This document shows, piece after piece, positions 22,183-33,483 of a stretch of DNA of 64,000 nt (its first letter is position 1; the number at the start of each line of letters is the position of its first letter). The position numbers were made by a program, and so were the translations under genes. A model generated the notes under the pieces. The model had not been told where the DNA came from. It did no database searches and saw only the letters and a list, made by a program, of their open reading frames with translations. This DNA comes from Chionoecetes opilio (taxonomy: Eukaryota > Arthropoda > Malacostraca > Decapoda > Majidae), in NCBI GenBank assembly GCA_016584305.1, contig JACEEZ010000448.1, positions 137,501 through 201,500 on the forward strand. The letters run 5' to 3'.

Positions 22183-24313
22183 AACAGACCCATTGTGAAC
22201 AGCAAACCAATTGTGAACAGCAGACCCATTGTGAACAGCAGACCCATTGTAAACACCAGACCGATTGTGAACACCAGACCCATTGTGAACAGCAGACCCA
22301 TTGTGAACAGATCCATTGTGAACAGCAGACCCATTGTGAACACCAGACCCATTGTGAACAGCAGACCCATTGTGAACAGCAAGCCCATTGTGAACACCAG
22401 ACCCATTGTGAACAGCAGACCCATTGTGAACGGGCCATTGTGAACAGCAGACCCATTGTGAACAGCAGACCCATTTTGAACAGCAAACCCATTGTGAACA
22501 GATCAATTGTGAACAGCAGACCCATTGTGAACAGCAGACCCATTTTCACAGCAGACCCATTGTGAACACCAGACCCATTGTGAACACCAGACCCATTGTG
22601 AACACCAGACCCATTGTCAACAGCAAACCATTGTCACAGATCCATTGTGAACAGCAGACCAATTGTGAACAGCAGACCCCCTTGTGAACACCAGACCCAT
22701 TTTCAACACCAGACCCATTGTCAACAGCAGACCCATTGTGAACAGACCATTGTGAACAGTAGACCCATGTGAACACCAGACCCATTGTGAACACCAGACC
22801 CATTGTGATCAGCAAACCCATTGGGAACAGCAGACCCATTGTGGACACCAGACTCATTGTGAACAGCAGACCCATTGTGAACACCAGGCCCATTGTGAAC
22901 AGCAGACCCATTGTGATCAACAAACCCATTGTGAACAGCAGACCCATTGTGGACAACAGATCCATTGTAACAGACCTATTGTGAACAGCAGACCCATTGT
23001 GAACAGCAGACCCAATATGAACAGCAGGCCCATTGTCAACAGCAGACCCATTGTGAACAGACCCATTGTGAACAGTAGACCCATTGTGAACAGCAGACCC
23101 ATTGTGAACAGAACCATTGTAAACAGCAGACCCATTGTGAACAGACCCATTGTGAACAGTAGACCCATTGGAACAGTAGACCCATTGTGGACAACAGACC
23201 CATTGTAAAAGACCATTGTGAACAGCAGACCCATTGTGAACAGCAGACCCAATATGAACAGCAGACCCATTGTCTACTGCAGACCCATTGTGAACAGACC
23301 CATTGTGATCAGCAAACCCATTGTGAACAGCAGACCCATTGTGGACAACAGACCCATTGTAACAGACCCATTGTGAACAGCAGACCCATTTTGGACAACA
23401 GACCCATTGTAACAGACACATTGTGAACACCACTCATTGTAAACAGCAGACCCATTGGAACAGTAGACCCATTGTGAACAGCAGACCCATTGTGATCAGC
23501 AAACCCATTGTGAACAGCAGACCCATTGTGGACAACAGACCCATTGTAACAGACCCATTGTGAACAGCAGACCCATTGTGAAAAGCAGATCAAATATGAA
23601 CAGCAGACCCATTGTCAACAGCAGACCCATTGTGAACAGACCCATTGTGAACAGTAGACCCATTGTGAACAGGCCCATTGTGAACAGTAGACCCATTGTG
23701 AACAGCAGACCCATTGTGAACAGACCCATTGTGAACAGAAGACCCATTGTGAACAGTAGACCCATTGTGAACAGCAGACCCATTGTGAACAGCAGACCCA
23801 TTGTGAACAGCAGACCCCTTGTGAACAGCGACCATTGTGGACAAACAGACCCATTGTAACAGACCCATTGTGAACAGCAGACCCATTGTGAACACCAGAC
23901 CCATTGTGAACAGTAGACCCATTGTGAACAGCAGACCCATTGTGGACAACAGACCCATTGTGAACACCAGACCCATTGTGAACAGTAGACCCATTGTGGA
24001 CAACAGACCCATTGTAACAGACCCATTGTGAACAGCAGACCCATTGTGAACAGCAGACCCATTTTGGACAAGACCCATTGTAACAGACCCATTTTGAACA
24101 GCAGACCCATGTGAACAGCAGACCCATTGTGAACTCCAGACCCATTGTGAACAGCAGACCCATTGTGATCAGCAAACCCATTGTGAACAGCAGACCCATT
24201 GTGGACAACAGACCCATTGTAACAGATCCATTGTGTACAGCAAACCCATTGTGAACAGCAGACCCATTGTGGACAACAGACCCATTGTAACAGACCCATT
24301 GTGAACAGCAGAC
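22183..24313 (+). repeat. 18-bp minisatellite array C with higher-order variants
   Basis: The same AGACCCATTGTGAACAGC family with additional variant words (GTGGACAACAGACCC, TTGTAACAGACCC, GTGATCAGCAAACCC, CCAATATGAACAGC) that recur in a fixed order roughly every 250-450 bp. This indicates amplification of multi-unit blocks. Ends at CAGACCCAGTATGAGG. Confidence 0.95.
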
Positions 24314-24790
24314 CCAGTATGAGGCGCGCGTGGCGTAAAGACGATGCAAGGTATATGACAACAAACAAAGAGATCATTATACGACCGATGGGGAGCGTCC
24401 AAGTGAAAGGAAGACAGGAAGGCAGCGGTGCATTGTGGGGCTAAGGGAGGAGGGGGGGAAGAGGGAGGGGGAAAAGAAGACGGGATGTGTGTTGGAGGGA
24501 AGGGGAGGAGGAAGAGGGGTCAGGGGGGGTGAGGAAGATTGGAGTTTTTTTACAAAGGATTACAAAGGAAACACAAACAGCAACAGACCAATAGGTCCTT
24601 ACAAGGCTGTTTGCTTTAACTACACTACACTAACTAGATAATAAGAGAGAAAGGATAGGAAAGTAGAAGGTTACAGGAGACGGTGATTTGTTGGTCAGCA
24701 AGGCAAGCACAGGTCAGCCGCCGTGTTTACATTGTGGCGTGGTGGCAAGGGGGGGGGGGAGAAGAGGGGGGGAGTGGCAATAACCTAGGT
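24314..24790. other. No gene seen; G-rich low complexity
   Basis: AGGGGG-rich sequence (24440-24545) and a second G-run at about 24748-24772. No homology is recognised. Confidence 0.6.
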
Positions 24791-25421
24791 CAGGGGTTCT
24801 CAAACTGGCGGTCGAGATCCCTCGAGGGGTCGCGAAAGTCTTCTGGGGGGCCGCGAGATTTCTAGAAAGTGCTAAATTCATTAAAGAACACAATATTCAT
24901 AATTTATGCTTATTCTTTTATATCTATTATGTGTGTGGGGGGGGGTTGTGTATGTAAGTAAGTCAAGTATGCTGTATTTTCAGTATAAAACAAAACAATG
25001 ATTAACAATTATCAAACAATGATAATGGCCTAGGCTTTATTAAATTGCTAATAAAAAAGTACAGTTGCATAATCTGACTCTGAGAAAAGAGTTGATCCTT
25101 TGTCCTCCCTCCCCTTTCCGCCAAGCCCTCACCACCACGCTCACACGTCCATAGCTATACATACGTAGGCTACTTGTATCATCGCTGCCCGACCCCTGTT
25201 AATGCATTACAAATCCACATCACAAGTCTACACTTTATTTAGGTTAGACTTATTTTTTCGATGCGTCTAAAGCAAGAATATAGGATATATTGCACTGATT
25301 ACGGTATCATTTAAGTATTCATAATGGTTTACCAAATATATTATACTTAGATTGTTATGATACGGAGCAATACGACTCTATCTATGTGTGGGTATATGTG
25401 TGTTTGTGTGTGTGTCTGTAA

Positions 25422-25518
<97 letters not shown>

Positions 25519-25635
25519 TGTAAATGTGTCAAATTGTCAGAAATGCATTGGTAAGGGTGGTGGGTGGTGGTGGGTCGTAAGTGTCTCTCAAAATTATTTG
25601 GAGGGGTCGCAGGCCAAAACGTTTGAGAACCTCTG
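24791..25635 (+). mobile_element. hAT-like MITE with 8-bp target duplication
   Basis: The ends are inverted: CAGGGGTTCTCAAACT on the left and GTTTGAGAACCTCTG on the right. This is the CAGNGGTTCTCAAAC terminus familiar from Charlie-type hAT elements. The flanks ACCTAGGT (24783-24790) and ACCTAGAG (25636-25643) agree at 6 of 8 bases, matching the 8-bp hAT duplication. Subterminal GAGGGGTCGC is also repeated inverted. About 845 bp with no transposase. A pure (GA)n tract (about 25425-25514) lies inside. Confidence 0.85.
25425..25514 (+). repeat. (GA)n microsatellite
   Basis: About 90 bp of uninterrupted GA inside the hAT-like MITE. Open frames of Arg-Glu or Leu-Ser are artefacts. Confidence 0.97.
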
Positions 25636-25723
25636 ACCTAGAGTGTAGTGAGAGGCGTTTGCTTCTGGTGGGAAAGGAAGAAGAGAAGATTTTTAAGCAT
25701 CTGCTAGTATCCATCCTTTGACA

Positions 25724-25934
25724 TTAACCCCTTCACGTCCTGATCTTTCCTTTGCAATATAAAATCGTCTGTTGTTAGCCAAAAAATTACGAAAAGTAAC
25801 TTAATATATCAAATTAGTTAGTGGATAAGGATACTGAACAGGTCATAGCTATAAATTATTATTTATATTAATTAAAATCGACTAATGGGACCCAAATTAC
25901 AATGTAAATTACGTTGTGGGCCTCAAGGGGTTAA
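25724..25934 (+). mobile_element. TTAA-flanked MITE (piggyBac-like), copy 2
   Basis: TTAACCCCTTCACGTCC...CTCAAGGGGTTAA, 211 bp. Same family and orientation as 19808-20020. Non-coding. Confidence 0.85.
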
Positions 25935-26079
25935 ACATATCAATACAATATAGATTATGTGTAGCCATAGACCACTGTATACCTGGACTGTTCACGCGAC
26001 AATGTTTTGAATTGCGGGGCTGCATAGGGGCCTGCGGCCCGCCCGACAAAGAGATATAGTGGTCTATGGACTATCATAT

Positions 26080-26850
26080 AGACTGATTTATCAGTATATA
26101 TGATATACTGTAATCTTCGTAAATGTTTGTTCTATAATATTATCAAATAAAAAACAGTAAAACACGCTAAAGAAATGCCATTACGAGACTATGAAGAAAT
26201 ATGCATGAACTTAATATTCACTTAACTCTTCGCCATTTAAAACTTTGCGAGTCAACTTTTATCATGAAGGGTATCAATAGAAGCGCAATTTTATTAGCTT
26301 TCCATTGCTATATTTCGTTATCTGATAAATTAATCAGAACCATGCATAAATTAGCGTTGAATAAATAAATAAAATCATCAATCGGGTAATTTTCCCGATT
26401 GATGATGTTATTTATTTACTTATATATTTCATTTTCTCATAAATGAATTAGCACTATGTATAAATTAGCGTTGACTAAATAAATAACCTCATCAATCGGG
26501 AAAATTACCCGATTGATGATTTTATTTATTTAGTTAGCGCTAATTTATGCATGGTTCTAATTAATTTATCAGATAACGAAATATAGCCATGGAAAGCTAA
26601 TAAAATTGCGCTTCTATTGATACCCTTCATGATAAAAGTTGACTTGCAAAGTTTTAAATGGCGAAGAGTTGAAGTGTTTGTTCAATGAAATGAAATGAAA
26701 TGCATGAAATTAAGTTCATGCATATTTCTTCAGTCTCGTAATGGCATTTCTTTAGCGTGTTTTACTGTTTTTTATTTGATAATATTATAGAACAAACATT
26801 TACGAAGTACAGTATAACATATATCTGATAAACCAGTCTATATGATCTGT
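26080..26850. repeat. 770-bp near-perfect palindrome (foldback)
   Basis: Left arm 26080-26425 is the inverted complement of right arm 26485-26850 over about 340 bp, with only small indels and substitutions. One example is an extra TTTCATTTCATTTCATTG-like stretch in the right arm near 26683-26710. Near the centre each arm contains its own short palindrome, AATCGGGTAATTTTCCCGATT-like (about 26381-26403 and 26494-26515). It could extrude as a long cruciform. No coding potential. Just outside, CCATAGACCACTGTATA and ATAGTGGTCTATGG (25968-26075) form a further short inverted pair. Confidence 0.92.
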
Positions 26851-26983
26851 TTATATAATATATATATAATTTTATATAATATAAAATTTATATATATATA
26901 TATATATATGAATCCGAGCGCCCTCCGACTTCAGGGCAAGTTCAGACCCATGTGCAACAGGACGATATTCCGTGCGCAGTCCA
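26851..26983. other. (TA)n tract and short spacer
   Basis: TA-rich 26851-26910, then about 70 bp of non-repetitive sequence leading to the inverted-repeat element that starts at 26984. Confidence 0.6.
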
Positions 26984-27289
26984 GGCCCGGTATTTATAAT
27001 AAGGCTATGGGATTCCCATAAGGTTCGACATAACATAAAGTTGCCCTAAGACTCTATGTTATGGAGAAATTTTTCAGCCATAGCTATGGGTCTAGCAGTT
27101 CCTGCTGACACAACTTCGCGCTAAACGAAACATTTACATTACCCTAAAATGTCTCTTAGATCATGAAATAACGCTTGAATCAGTAAAATATGAGCAGTAA
27201 ATTATGTGAGAGCCTTACGACTGAAAATAAAGCAAATATTAAAGGATTAATTCATATATACATGTAAATAATATCCCGTAGAAAATTTT

Positions 27290-28390
27290 TAAACGCGGGG
27301 AACGATGTAAACACTTGTCTCCCTCCTCCCTATAAATAATATGTTATATCTCCACAATTAATGGTAGAAGGGTGACGGAAGGAAACAAAAACAGGTAAAC
27401 CACGTAGTACAAAAGGGGGAAAGGGGCAAAAGCCAGGGAGGGAGTGATGACCAGGCAGATACGGCAGTATACATATAGCTAGGTAGATATACTGCCGTAT
27501 CTGTAGCTACGTTTTACTGCCGTATCTCTGCTTGGTCATCACTTCCTCCCGGCTATTTTTTTCTTTCTCCTCCTTTACTACATGGTTTAACTTGTGTGTA
27601 TCCTTCCGTCACCCTTCCGCCATTACATTTGGAAATATGATGTTATTTGGTAAATTTCTAGCGTTTCCCCATACTCTCCCCCTTGCCCCAAACAAGCTTG
27701 GGGACCTGTGGGAATGCGGGGTTTGAGGGTGGGGACAAAAATAATGCGTCGAAAACAACGTATTTTTAGAGTTGTGTAGGAGTCAAAATTACCTATATCT
27801 AGGGTAATTTTCCCTAGATGAAAAAATTTACCTAACCTTCAAGCTCCGAGATTACAAGGCCCCCCTCGTAATCTAACCTAACCAAAGCCAAATTAAACCT
27901 AATCTCCTAGCGGGGGGCTCTGCCCCCCTTGACCCCGATAATCTATCCTAACAGCAATAATCACCGATAACCTATCCTAACTTAGCGATAATCACCCGAT
28001 AATCTAACCTAACCTAATGGGGGCCCCCCGACAACCCCGGTAACCAAATTTTGTTTTATCTTACTTCTTAATGGGGGGGTGGGGGAGGGTGGGGGGGGAC
28101 TCGATACTCCCGGGCATTCTGTTTGTGAGGATCGTCAGTAGGTCCACACTTTACTTGACTGAAGAAATTCAGTCAATTTTCCCCTAGATCTATGGAAATT
28201 TTTTCGCCACTTTCCTAACTCAATAACTATGTGGTTGCAACGCACATTTTGTACCCCACCAAATATCCCGCATATCCCCTAAGGTGCCCAAACTTGTTTT
28301 GGGGAGAGGGGGGAGTATGGGCAAACACTACAACAATACCTGGTATTTATAGGGAGGAGAAAGACAAGCGTTTACGTGCGTCTCACTCTT
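27290..28390. repeat. Nested inverted repeats inside the 2.6-kb element
   Basis: Outer arms: about 27297-27345 pairs with 28344-28390 (ACACTTGTCTCCCTCC against its complement), and about 27663-27735 pairs with 28240-28325 (CCCATACTCTCCCCC against its complement). An inner foldback, 27345-27470 with 27505-27640 (GAAGGGTGACGGAAGGA; AGATACGGCAGTATA), interrupts the left outer arm. The order suggests one foldback inserted into another. Confidence 0.75.
27825..28040 (-). repeat. Telomere-like CCTAA words
   Basis: Scattered CCTAACCTAA and ATCCTAAC words separated by GATAATC. On the opposite strand these read GGTTAGG, the arthropod TTAGG telomere unit, in degenerate interstitial form. A second patch is at 28485-28600. 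Confidence 0.6.
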
Positions 28391-28484
28391 CTTCCTCTTG
28401 TGACCTGCATCGCCTCTGCTTTTCTTCCCTTGCCGCGGACACTTTTCCCAAAGAGGATTTGGCTTTAGTTAGAAGGTTAAAAAG

Positions 28485-28600
28485 TGGAGTTAGGTTAGGT
28501 TAATGAAACTAAAGGTGGAGTTAGGTTAGTGAATCTAAAGGTGGGGTTACGTTACAAATTTGGTTAGGTTAGTGAATCTAAAGGTGGGGGTTTTGGTTTA
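28485..28600 (+). repeat. GGTTAGGTTA-containing tandem repeat
   Basis: A unit of about 32 bp, GGTTAGGTTAGTGAATCTAA followed by AGGTGGGG, repeated about three times. TTAGG-derived. Confidence 0.7.
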
Positions 28601-29605
28601 CTTAATTTCATGTCATATACGCTTCTACTAAAAACATTTGATATCTCCAAAAGTAATGATTTGCGACAGAAACTCATTGAGAGTTTCTTAGAATCCATTA
28701 AAGGGAACCAGAAAGCACACTCCCAATTGTGTAGGTAATTCTGGTCCTAGTGTAAACAATTAACCTTGTTTCCAAGTATTACATTTTTGTTTTTCCCGGA
28801 AATAGTATCTCCCCTACGTGCTGAAGCTGAAATGATAGCCCTCCAGAAGGTAGATATGACTGCGTAAAGGGAAAACAAATCTTTACCTAATTTCTGCCAA
28901 AAACAAGAGCTAAATTTATTATAAACATCAATACTAAATAGAACAATAATAATGCCTTCGAAAAATGTTGTCAAATAAACAATGAAACCCCTTTATTCAT
29001 CCTTTCATCTATGTAGAAGTTGAACTGTCGTCGAAAATTTCCGTTGGCGAGAATTCTCGATTGTTGTCTCGCACAGAATTTGGGTACACGAGAGTATTAC
29101 CATGGACGGCCTTGAGCAAGCATTTTCCCCCGTCCACTCCAGCTGCCTCCATGGTCATCACTGCAGCAGCTGCACTGCTCAGTGCCTGCTGCATCTGCCA
29201 GTGGCGAGGAAACAATCTAATGTTATTATAATTTCATTTTCCCGCTGTCAGTGTATGGTTCCTTTTGATTTATTCTGGAGGAATGCATTTTCGAGAGTGA
29301 CATACATAATTCCCTCATGGTTCAGCCGATACCTCTTGACAAGTTTCGCGTCATTCAATTAGCCGAGAACGTCTCTTCTGCACGAAAATGCCTGAGTTGG
29401 CGCTGGCGGAAGAGTTGTTTTGCTGCCATGTTGACGGCTTATGTCAACATAAGGATCCGTATGGGACCTCCGGACATCCCCTAGCGCTTATGGGCAACTT
29501 TATGGGAAAACACGAGCACTTATGGAATTTTCGGTGATTTATGGCGAACTTCGCCATTTTGTCTGCTTATGGGAAACCCATAAGCTATTATAAATACGGG
29601 CCCAG

Positions 29606-30093
29606 GTATACAGTGGTCTATGGTGTAGCCTATGTGGGAAATATTTCTGAAAGTGTGAGCTAAAGAGATAAAACCAGCAGTAACGAGGCCTGGCAGGCTA
29701 TGATGGTTTGGCCTCGTGGCGGGAAAGGACGACAATGAATGTAGGAATGAATTGTGTTTGAGGTGGAAAGTATATTGACAGTGCGCAGAGAAAATAGCAT
29801 GGGTTAATTTTGCAATGAAAGAACCAGACATACAGGTTGCAGACAACAATGTTGCCTGGCGACCTGCCTTGACCCGACATCGTTTGACCCTTGCATGCGT
29901 GGCAGCCAAATGCTAAATAATGATGAGTGTGATGATGACCATAATTACTCACGTTTAAGAAGGATGCACTCGGCGAAGCAAAAATGTTTTAGAGGTAAAA
30001 TCGCTGGTTACGGACCGGGTCACATGCACTCCACCCAGCCTACGCACGCGCCAAAACCTACAAAGACACCCTCAAGACTTTGTTTTGTATTAT
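29606..30093. other. No gene recognised
   Basis: Unique-looking sequence. Overlapping short open frames on both strands (29520-29952, 29895-30167) have no recognisable domains and no supporting splice or start context. Confidence 0.5.
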
Positions 30094-30441
30094 TCCAGTT
30101 TGACACCGTATTCACTTTAGTGATAAAAAATAAAAAAATTCTGGTGAGTTTTGATGTTTTGAATTAATCTGCTAACCGTTTCTGTCGCAAATTATTAAAT
30201 ATATAATATTTTTTTTAAAGTTAGGTGAAGGTTAGGTTAAGTATAGGTTAGGTTAGGTTCAATTTGTTTTTCAATCATTTTTGTCGCAAATAATATGGGA
30301 AAGAAAAAAAAAAAGAAAGAAAAAAAAAAAAAAAAAAAATTGCGACAGAAACGGTTAGCAGATTAATTCAAAACACATCAAAACTCATCAGAAAAAAAAT
30401 AGTTTCGTCCACCAAAGTGAATTCTGAGTCAAACTGGAAAT
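30094..30441. repeat. Foldback element with telomere-like loop
   Basis: Arms 30094-30194 and 30340-30441 are inverted copies (TCCAGTTTGACACCG / GAGTCAAACTGGA at the outer ends; CTGCTAACCGTTTCTGTCGC / GCGACAGAAACGGTTAGCAG at the inner ends). The loop of about 145 bp contains GGTTAGGTTAGG words and a poly-A run. TTTGCGACAGAAAC also recurs at about 28662. Non-coding. Confidence 0.85.
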
Positions 30442-31201
30442 TTACCCTTTTTTTACTCTCCAAGCTCGCTCCACATTCCCATCGCAGGCGGTGAACAGCA
30501 GCTGACGTTGTGTGTGTCTAGGTGCTTCTCATTACAGCAGAACATAAAAGGCCTTACAGACTAATAGACGTCCTGATAGAGATAGAGTTAACCCTGTGAA
30601 CACCTCAAGTATACGCCACTGAATCCAGCCTCCTGACGTAGACAACAAAGCGAGCACAGATCAATGTAGTGTTTTTACCTTACATAAGCACATAAGAACA
30701 TAAGAAAAGAAAAAAGCTACAAGAGGCTGTGAGACCTAGACGTGGTAGTCAATGTTGTGCCTCATAAATCATTAGAAATAAACAGCTGCGCTATGGCATT
30801 AATCATGAAGATAACTTGAATATACATGCGAGGTGGTGTATATCATCAGACTGTGACACGACTGCAAACCATCTATAACGAGCATACCAATGGCAACGAC
30901 TCTTGAGTAGATAAGTCACTGAGAGAATGCTGTTTTAGTCTTCTTCTTGTGACCTTAATCGCTTAGTATCGCTTCATAGGTCCTCTTCAACCTCGTCTCC
31001 TTAGTTAACAGACTTGTCAACTCTTTCCTTGGGTATTTCACCTGGGATACTAAAACATTTTCATTAGCTTTAGTATACCATGTAAACTTTGCTTTTACAT
31101 TTTCTGTGTTCGATAGAGGTTTACCATATTTCAGGGGTAACCTTAAAACTCTCCATCTTTTGATAGCGAAGACCTACAGGACAGTAATCAGTACTAATCA
31201 C
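30442..31201. other. No gene seen; contains a dispersed short repeat
   Basis: Positions 30690-30760 carry AACATAAG...GAAGCTACAAGAGGC...GAGACCTA. The same words recur at 38225-38275 (plus) and 35690-35755 (minus), so this is a dispersed repeat, possibly the end of a LINE or a SINE. Nothing else is recognised. Confidence 0.6.
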
Positions 31202-31895
31202 CAGAGGTGGGCATCGCAATTTTTTTTCCAATTCCGCAATCGCAATTCCGCAATTCCAACCTCACCACCGCAAACGCAATTCCCCAATTTTTTTTTTTTT
31301 TTTAGATAGGGCCTTTTTTCAATCGCAATGGGGGGTTTCAAAGCTAACCCCCGATGTCTCTCGCGCGTCTCACACCACTGCCCTTTTTACGTGAATGATC
31401 AAAACATTTACCGTAAACTCCCCCTACTTTTTCGGGAGTATCATAATTTCCCTTCAAACAACAATGAAACATTCTTAAAAAAAAATGGTTTTTTTCATTT
31501 TGTTTTCAGCACTTTAAGAAAAAATTTGGGAAACATAGAAAACTTGAAAAACTCAATTTTAAAAACGCATTTTTATGGAAAACTGCACGTTCAAGCTGAA
31601 TGAAGCTTCGGAAGTATGTACTTGATGTAAGCTTTCGCGAGTATGTTTTGGGTGTGTCTGTCTTTTTGCGAGAACATTTTAAACCCAAAAAAAAGTGTGG
31701 CGTTCAGCTTCCGAAGAAACATCCGATTCGGGATCTGTATCAGTCCTTCTTCTTTTCCACGGCTGGGGGGGAAAAGTCTTTTTTTGTTCTTGTTTTTTCG
31801 GGGCGAGGACCCTTGGGGAACCCTATGAGCCCCGGGGATGCCTATGATCAATTAAGGCGGGGGTAGTTGACCTGCTCCTCAAGGGGGAAGGCACA

Positions 31896-32601
31896 NNNNN
31901 NNNNNNNNNNNNNNNNNNNNNNNNNNNNNNNNNNNNNNNNNNNNNNNNNNNNNNNNNNNNNNNNNNNNNNNNNNNNNNNNNNNNNNNNNNNNNNNNNNNN
32001 NNNNNNNNNNNNNNNNNNNNNNNNNNNNNNNNNNNNNNNNNNNNNNNNNNNNNNNNNNNNNNNNNNNNNNNNNNNNNNNNNNNNNNNNNNNNNNNNNNNN
32101 NNNNNNNNNNNNNNNNNNNNNNNNNNNNNNNNNNNNNNNNNNNNNNNNNNNNNNNNNNNNNNNNNNNNNNNNNNNNNNNNNNNNNNNNNNNNNNNNNNNN
32201 NNNNNNNNNNNNNNNNNNNNNNNNNNNNNNNNNNNNNNNNNNNNNNNNNNNNNNNNNNNNNNNNNNNNNNNNNNNNNNNNNNNNNNNNNNNNNNNNNNNN
32301 NNNNNNNNNNNNNNNNNNNNNNNNNNNNNNNNNNNNNNNNNNNNNNNNNNNNNNNNNNNNNNNNNNNNNNNNNNNNNNNNNNNNNNNNNNNNNNNNNNNN
32401 NNNNNNNNNNNNNNNNNNNNNNNNNNNNNNNNNNNNNNNNNNNNNNNNNNNNNNNNNNNNNNNNNNNNNNNNNNNNNNNNNNNNNNNNNNNNNNNNNNNN
32501 NNNNNNNNNNNNNNNNNNNNNNNNNNNNNNNNNNNNNNNNNNNNNNNNNNNNNNNNNNNNNNNNNNNNNNNNNNNNNNNNNNNNNNNNNNNNNNNNNNNN
32601 N
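31896..32601. other. Assembly gap (N)
   Basis: A run of undetermined bases. Open frames crossing it are meaningless. Confidence 1.
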
Positions 32602-32899
32602 CCCCCCAAAGCCCCAGAACGATGACTGAGGACTGACTGTGCTACACTAGCTATAACACTAGCTAGCGATGCTTGGACGATGCTTGCTTGGTCTTGGTAC
32701 GAAGACCGTTTTTTCTCGCAATTGAAAACTGATTGGTTTCTGCGACAAAAACACAACAAGCTTGGTAGGGGCCGAAATAATAATCAGTCCAAAACATTGC
32801 AAACTAGGGGGGCGGCACTCAGTATGAGCGCATACCTCCGCCCGAATAGTTCATCAATTGGTTGCCATGGCAACAGTTGTCAATAGATTTCATCCAAAA

Positions 32900-33062
32900 T
32901 TAAATCAGTTCTTCCTTATACCAAATAGACTTGGTATACCGAGTTTGGTCCAAATCTATTCGTAACTTTTTGAGAACGCCTGTACACTAACAAACAGACA
33001 GACAGACAGACAGATCGGGGTGAAAACATAACCCCTCCAACTTCGTTGGCGGAGGTAACAAT
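32900..33062 (+). repeat. Dispersed repeat tail with CAGA microsatellite
   Basis: AACAAACAGACAGACAGACA is followed by AAAACATAACCCCTCC and CTTCGTTGGCGGAGGTAA. I recall this arrangement as a widespread 3' tail of invertebrate interspersed repeats. Assignment to a named family would need a repeat-library search. Confidence 0.5.
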
Positions 33063-33483
33063 ATCAAAAAGCAGTATAACACACATTTCAGCAAGTGTTA
33101 TTGGAGTGGTCTTCGTAATCCAAGACGGTGCTTGGACGACAAAAACACGGCTCATTGGTAGTTGGCAGTGTCGTCTCCACCCTATTTGGTGAGAACTTAT
33201 GTTCACGCGGGCACTTGCCATTTTGAAGGTGGTGATCGTCACAATTATTGCGATTGCGTTTCAAAATTTTGGCATTCCGCAACCCGCAAATCCGCATTTT
33301 TTTCAGGCATCCGCAATTGCGCAATTCCACAACCGAATTACCCATTCCGCAAGTTATTGCGATTGCGCTTTAAAATTTTGGCGGTCCGCAATTCGCAATT
33401 CCGCAATTTTTTCAGGCATGCGTAATTGCGCAATTCCGCAAGTTGCGGAATTGCGAACTAAAATTGCGGAATGCCCACCTGTG

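Larger units (their letters stand above)
26984..29605. mobile_element. 2.6-kb element with about 40-bp inverted ends, unclassified
   Basis: The left end (GGTATTTATAATAAGGCTATGGGATTCCCATAAG, given here as GGTATTTATAATA and GGGATTCCCATAAG) is mirrored at the right end by CTTATGGGAAACCCATAAGC and TATTATAAATACGGGCCC. A weaker match, CATAAAGTTGCCC, continues inward. Both ends carry a short CCCATAAG/CTTATGGG palindrome. The outer flank CCAGGTATACAGTGGTCTATGG (29606 on) inversely matches 25966-25990. The interior shows further inverted repeats and GGTTA runs but no recognised transposase. The small open frames at 28747-28974 and 29009-29215 (minus) are unidentified. Superfamily unknown. Confidence 0.6.
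31202..33483. mobile_element. Possible TIR element with AATTGCGG-type ends, interrupted by a gap
   Basis: The left end CAGAGGTGGGCATCGCAATT is mirrored at 33460-33483 by AATTGCGGAATGCCCACCTGTG-like sequence (12 of 13 terminal bases inverted). Both ends carry minisatellite-like words (CAATTCCGCAATTGCG). No target duplication was found, and the interior includes 706 unknown bases, so the two ends may or may not belong to one element. A foldback whose arms are AATTCCGCAATT repeats is an alternative. Confidence 0.5.

Noticed and set aside
20021..24313. CRISPR-like array
   Set aside because: There are no unique spacers. The units are head-to-tail minisatellite repeats in a eukaryotic context.
20047..24402. 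Long open frames on both strands (NSRPIV, VHNGS, MGLLFT repeats) as repeat proteins
   Set aside because: Unit length divisible by three and stop-poor; all frames are similarly open, as expected by chance for this satellite.
25357..25636. Arg-Glu repeat protein
   Set aside because: It is a (GA)n microsatellite inside a MITE.
31848..32759. Open frames of 250-300 codons
   Set aside because: They cross a run of N; the sequence is unknown.
31202..33483. Confident hAT assignment for the element around the gap
   Set aside because: The terminal inverted match is good, but the 8-bp flanks do not match and the interior is unknown, so it was kept only as a possible element.
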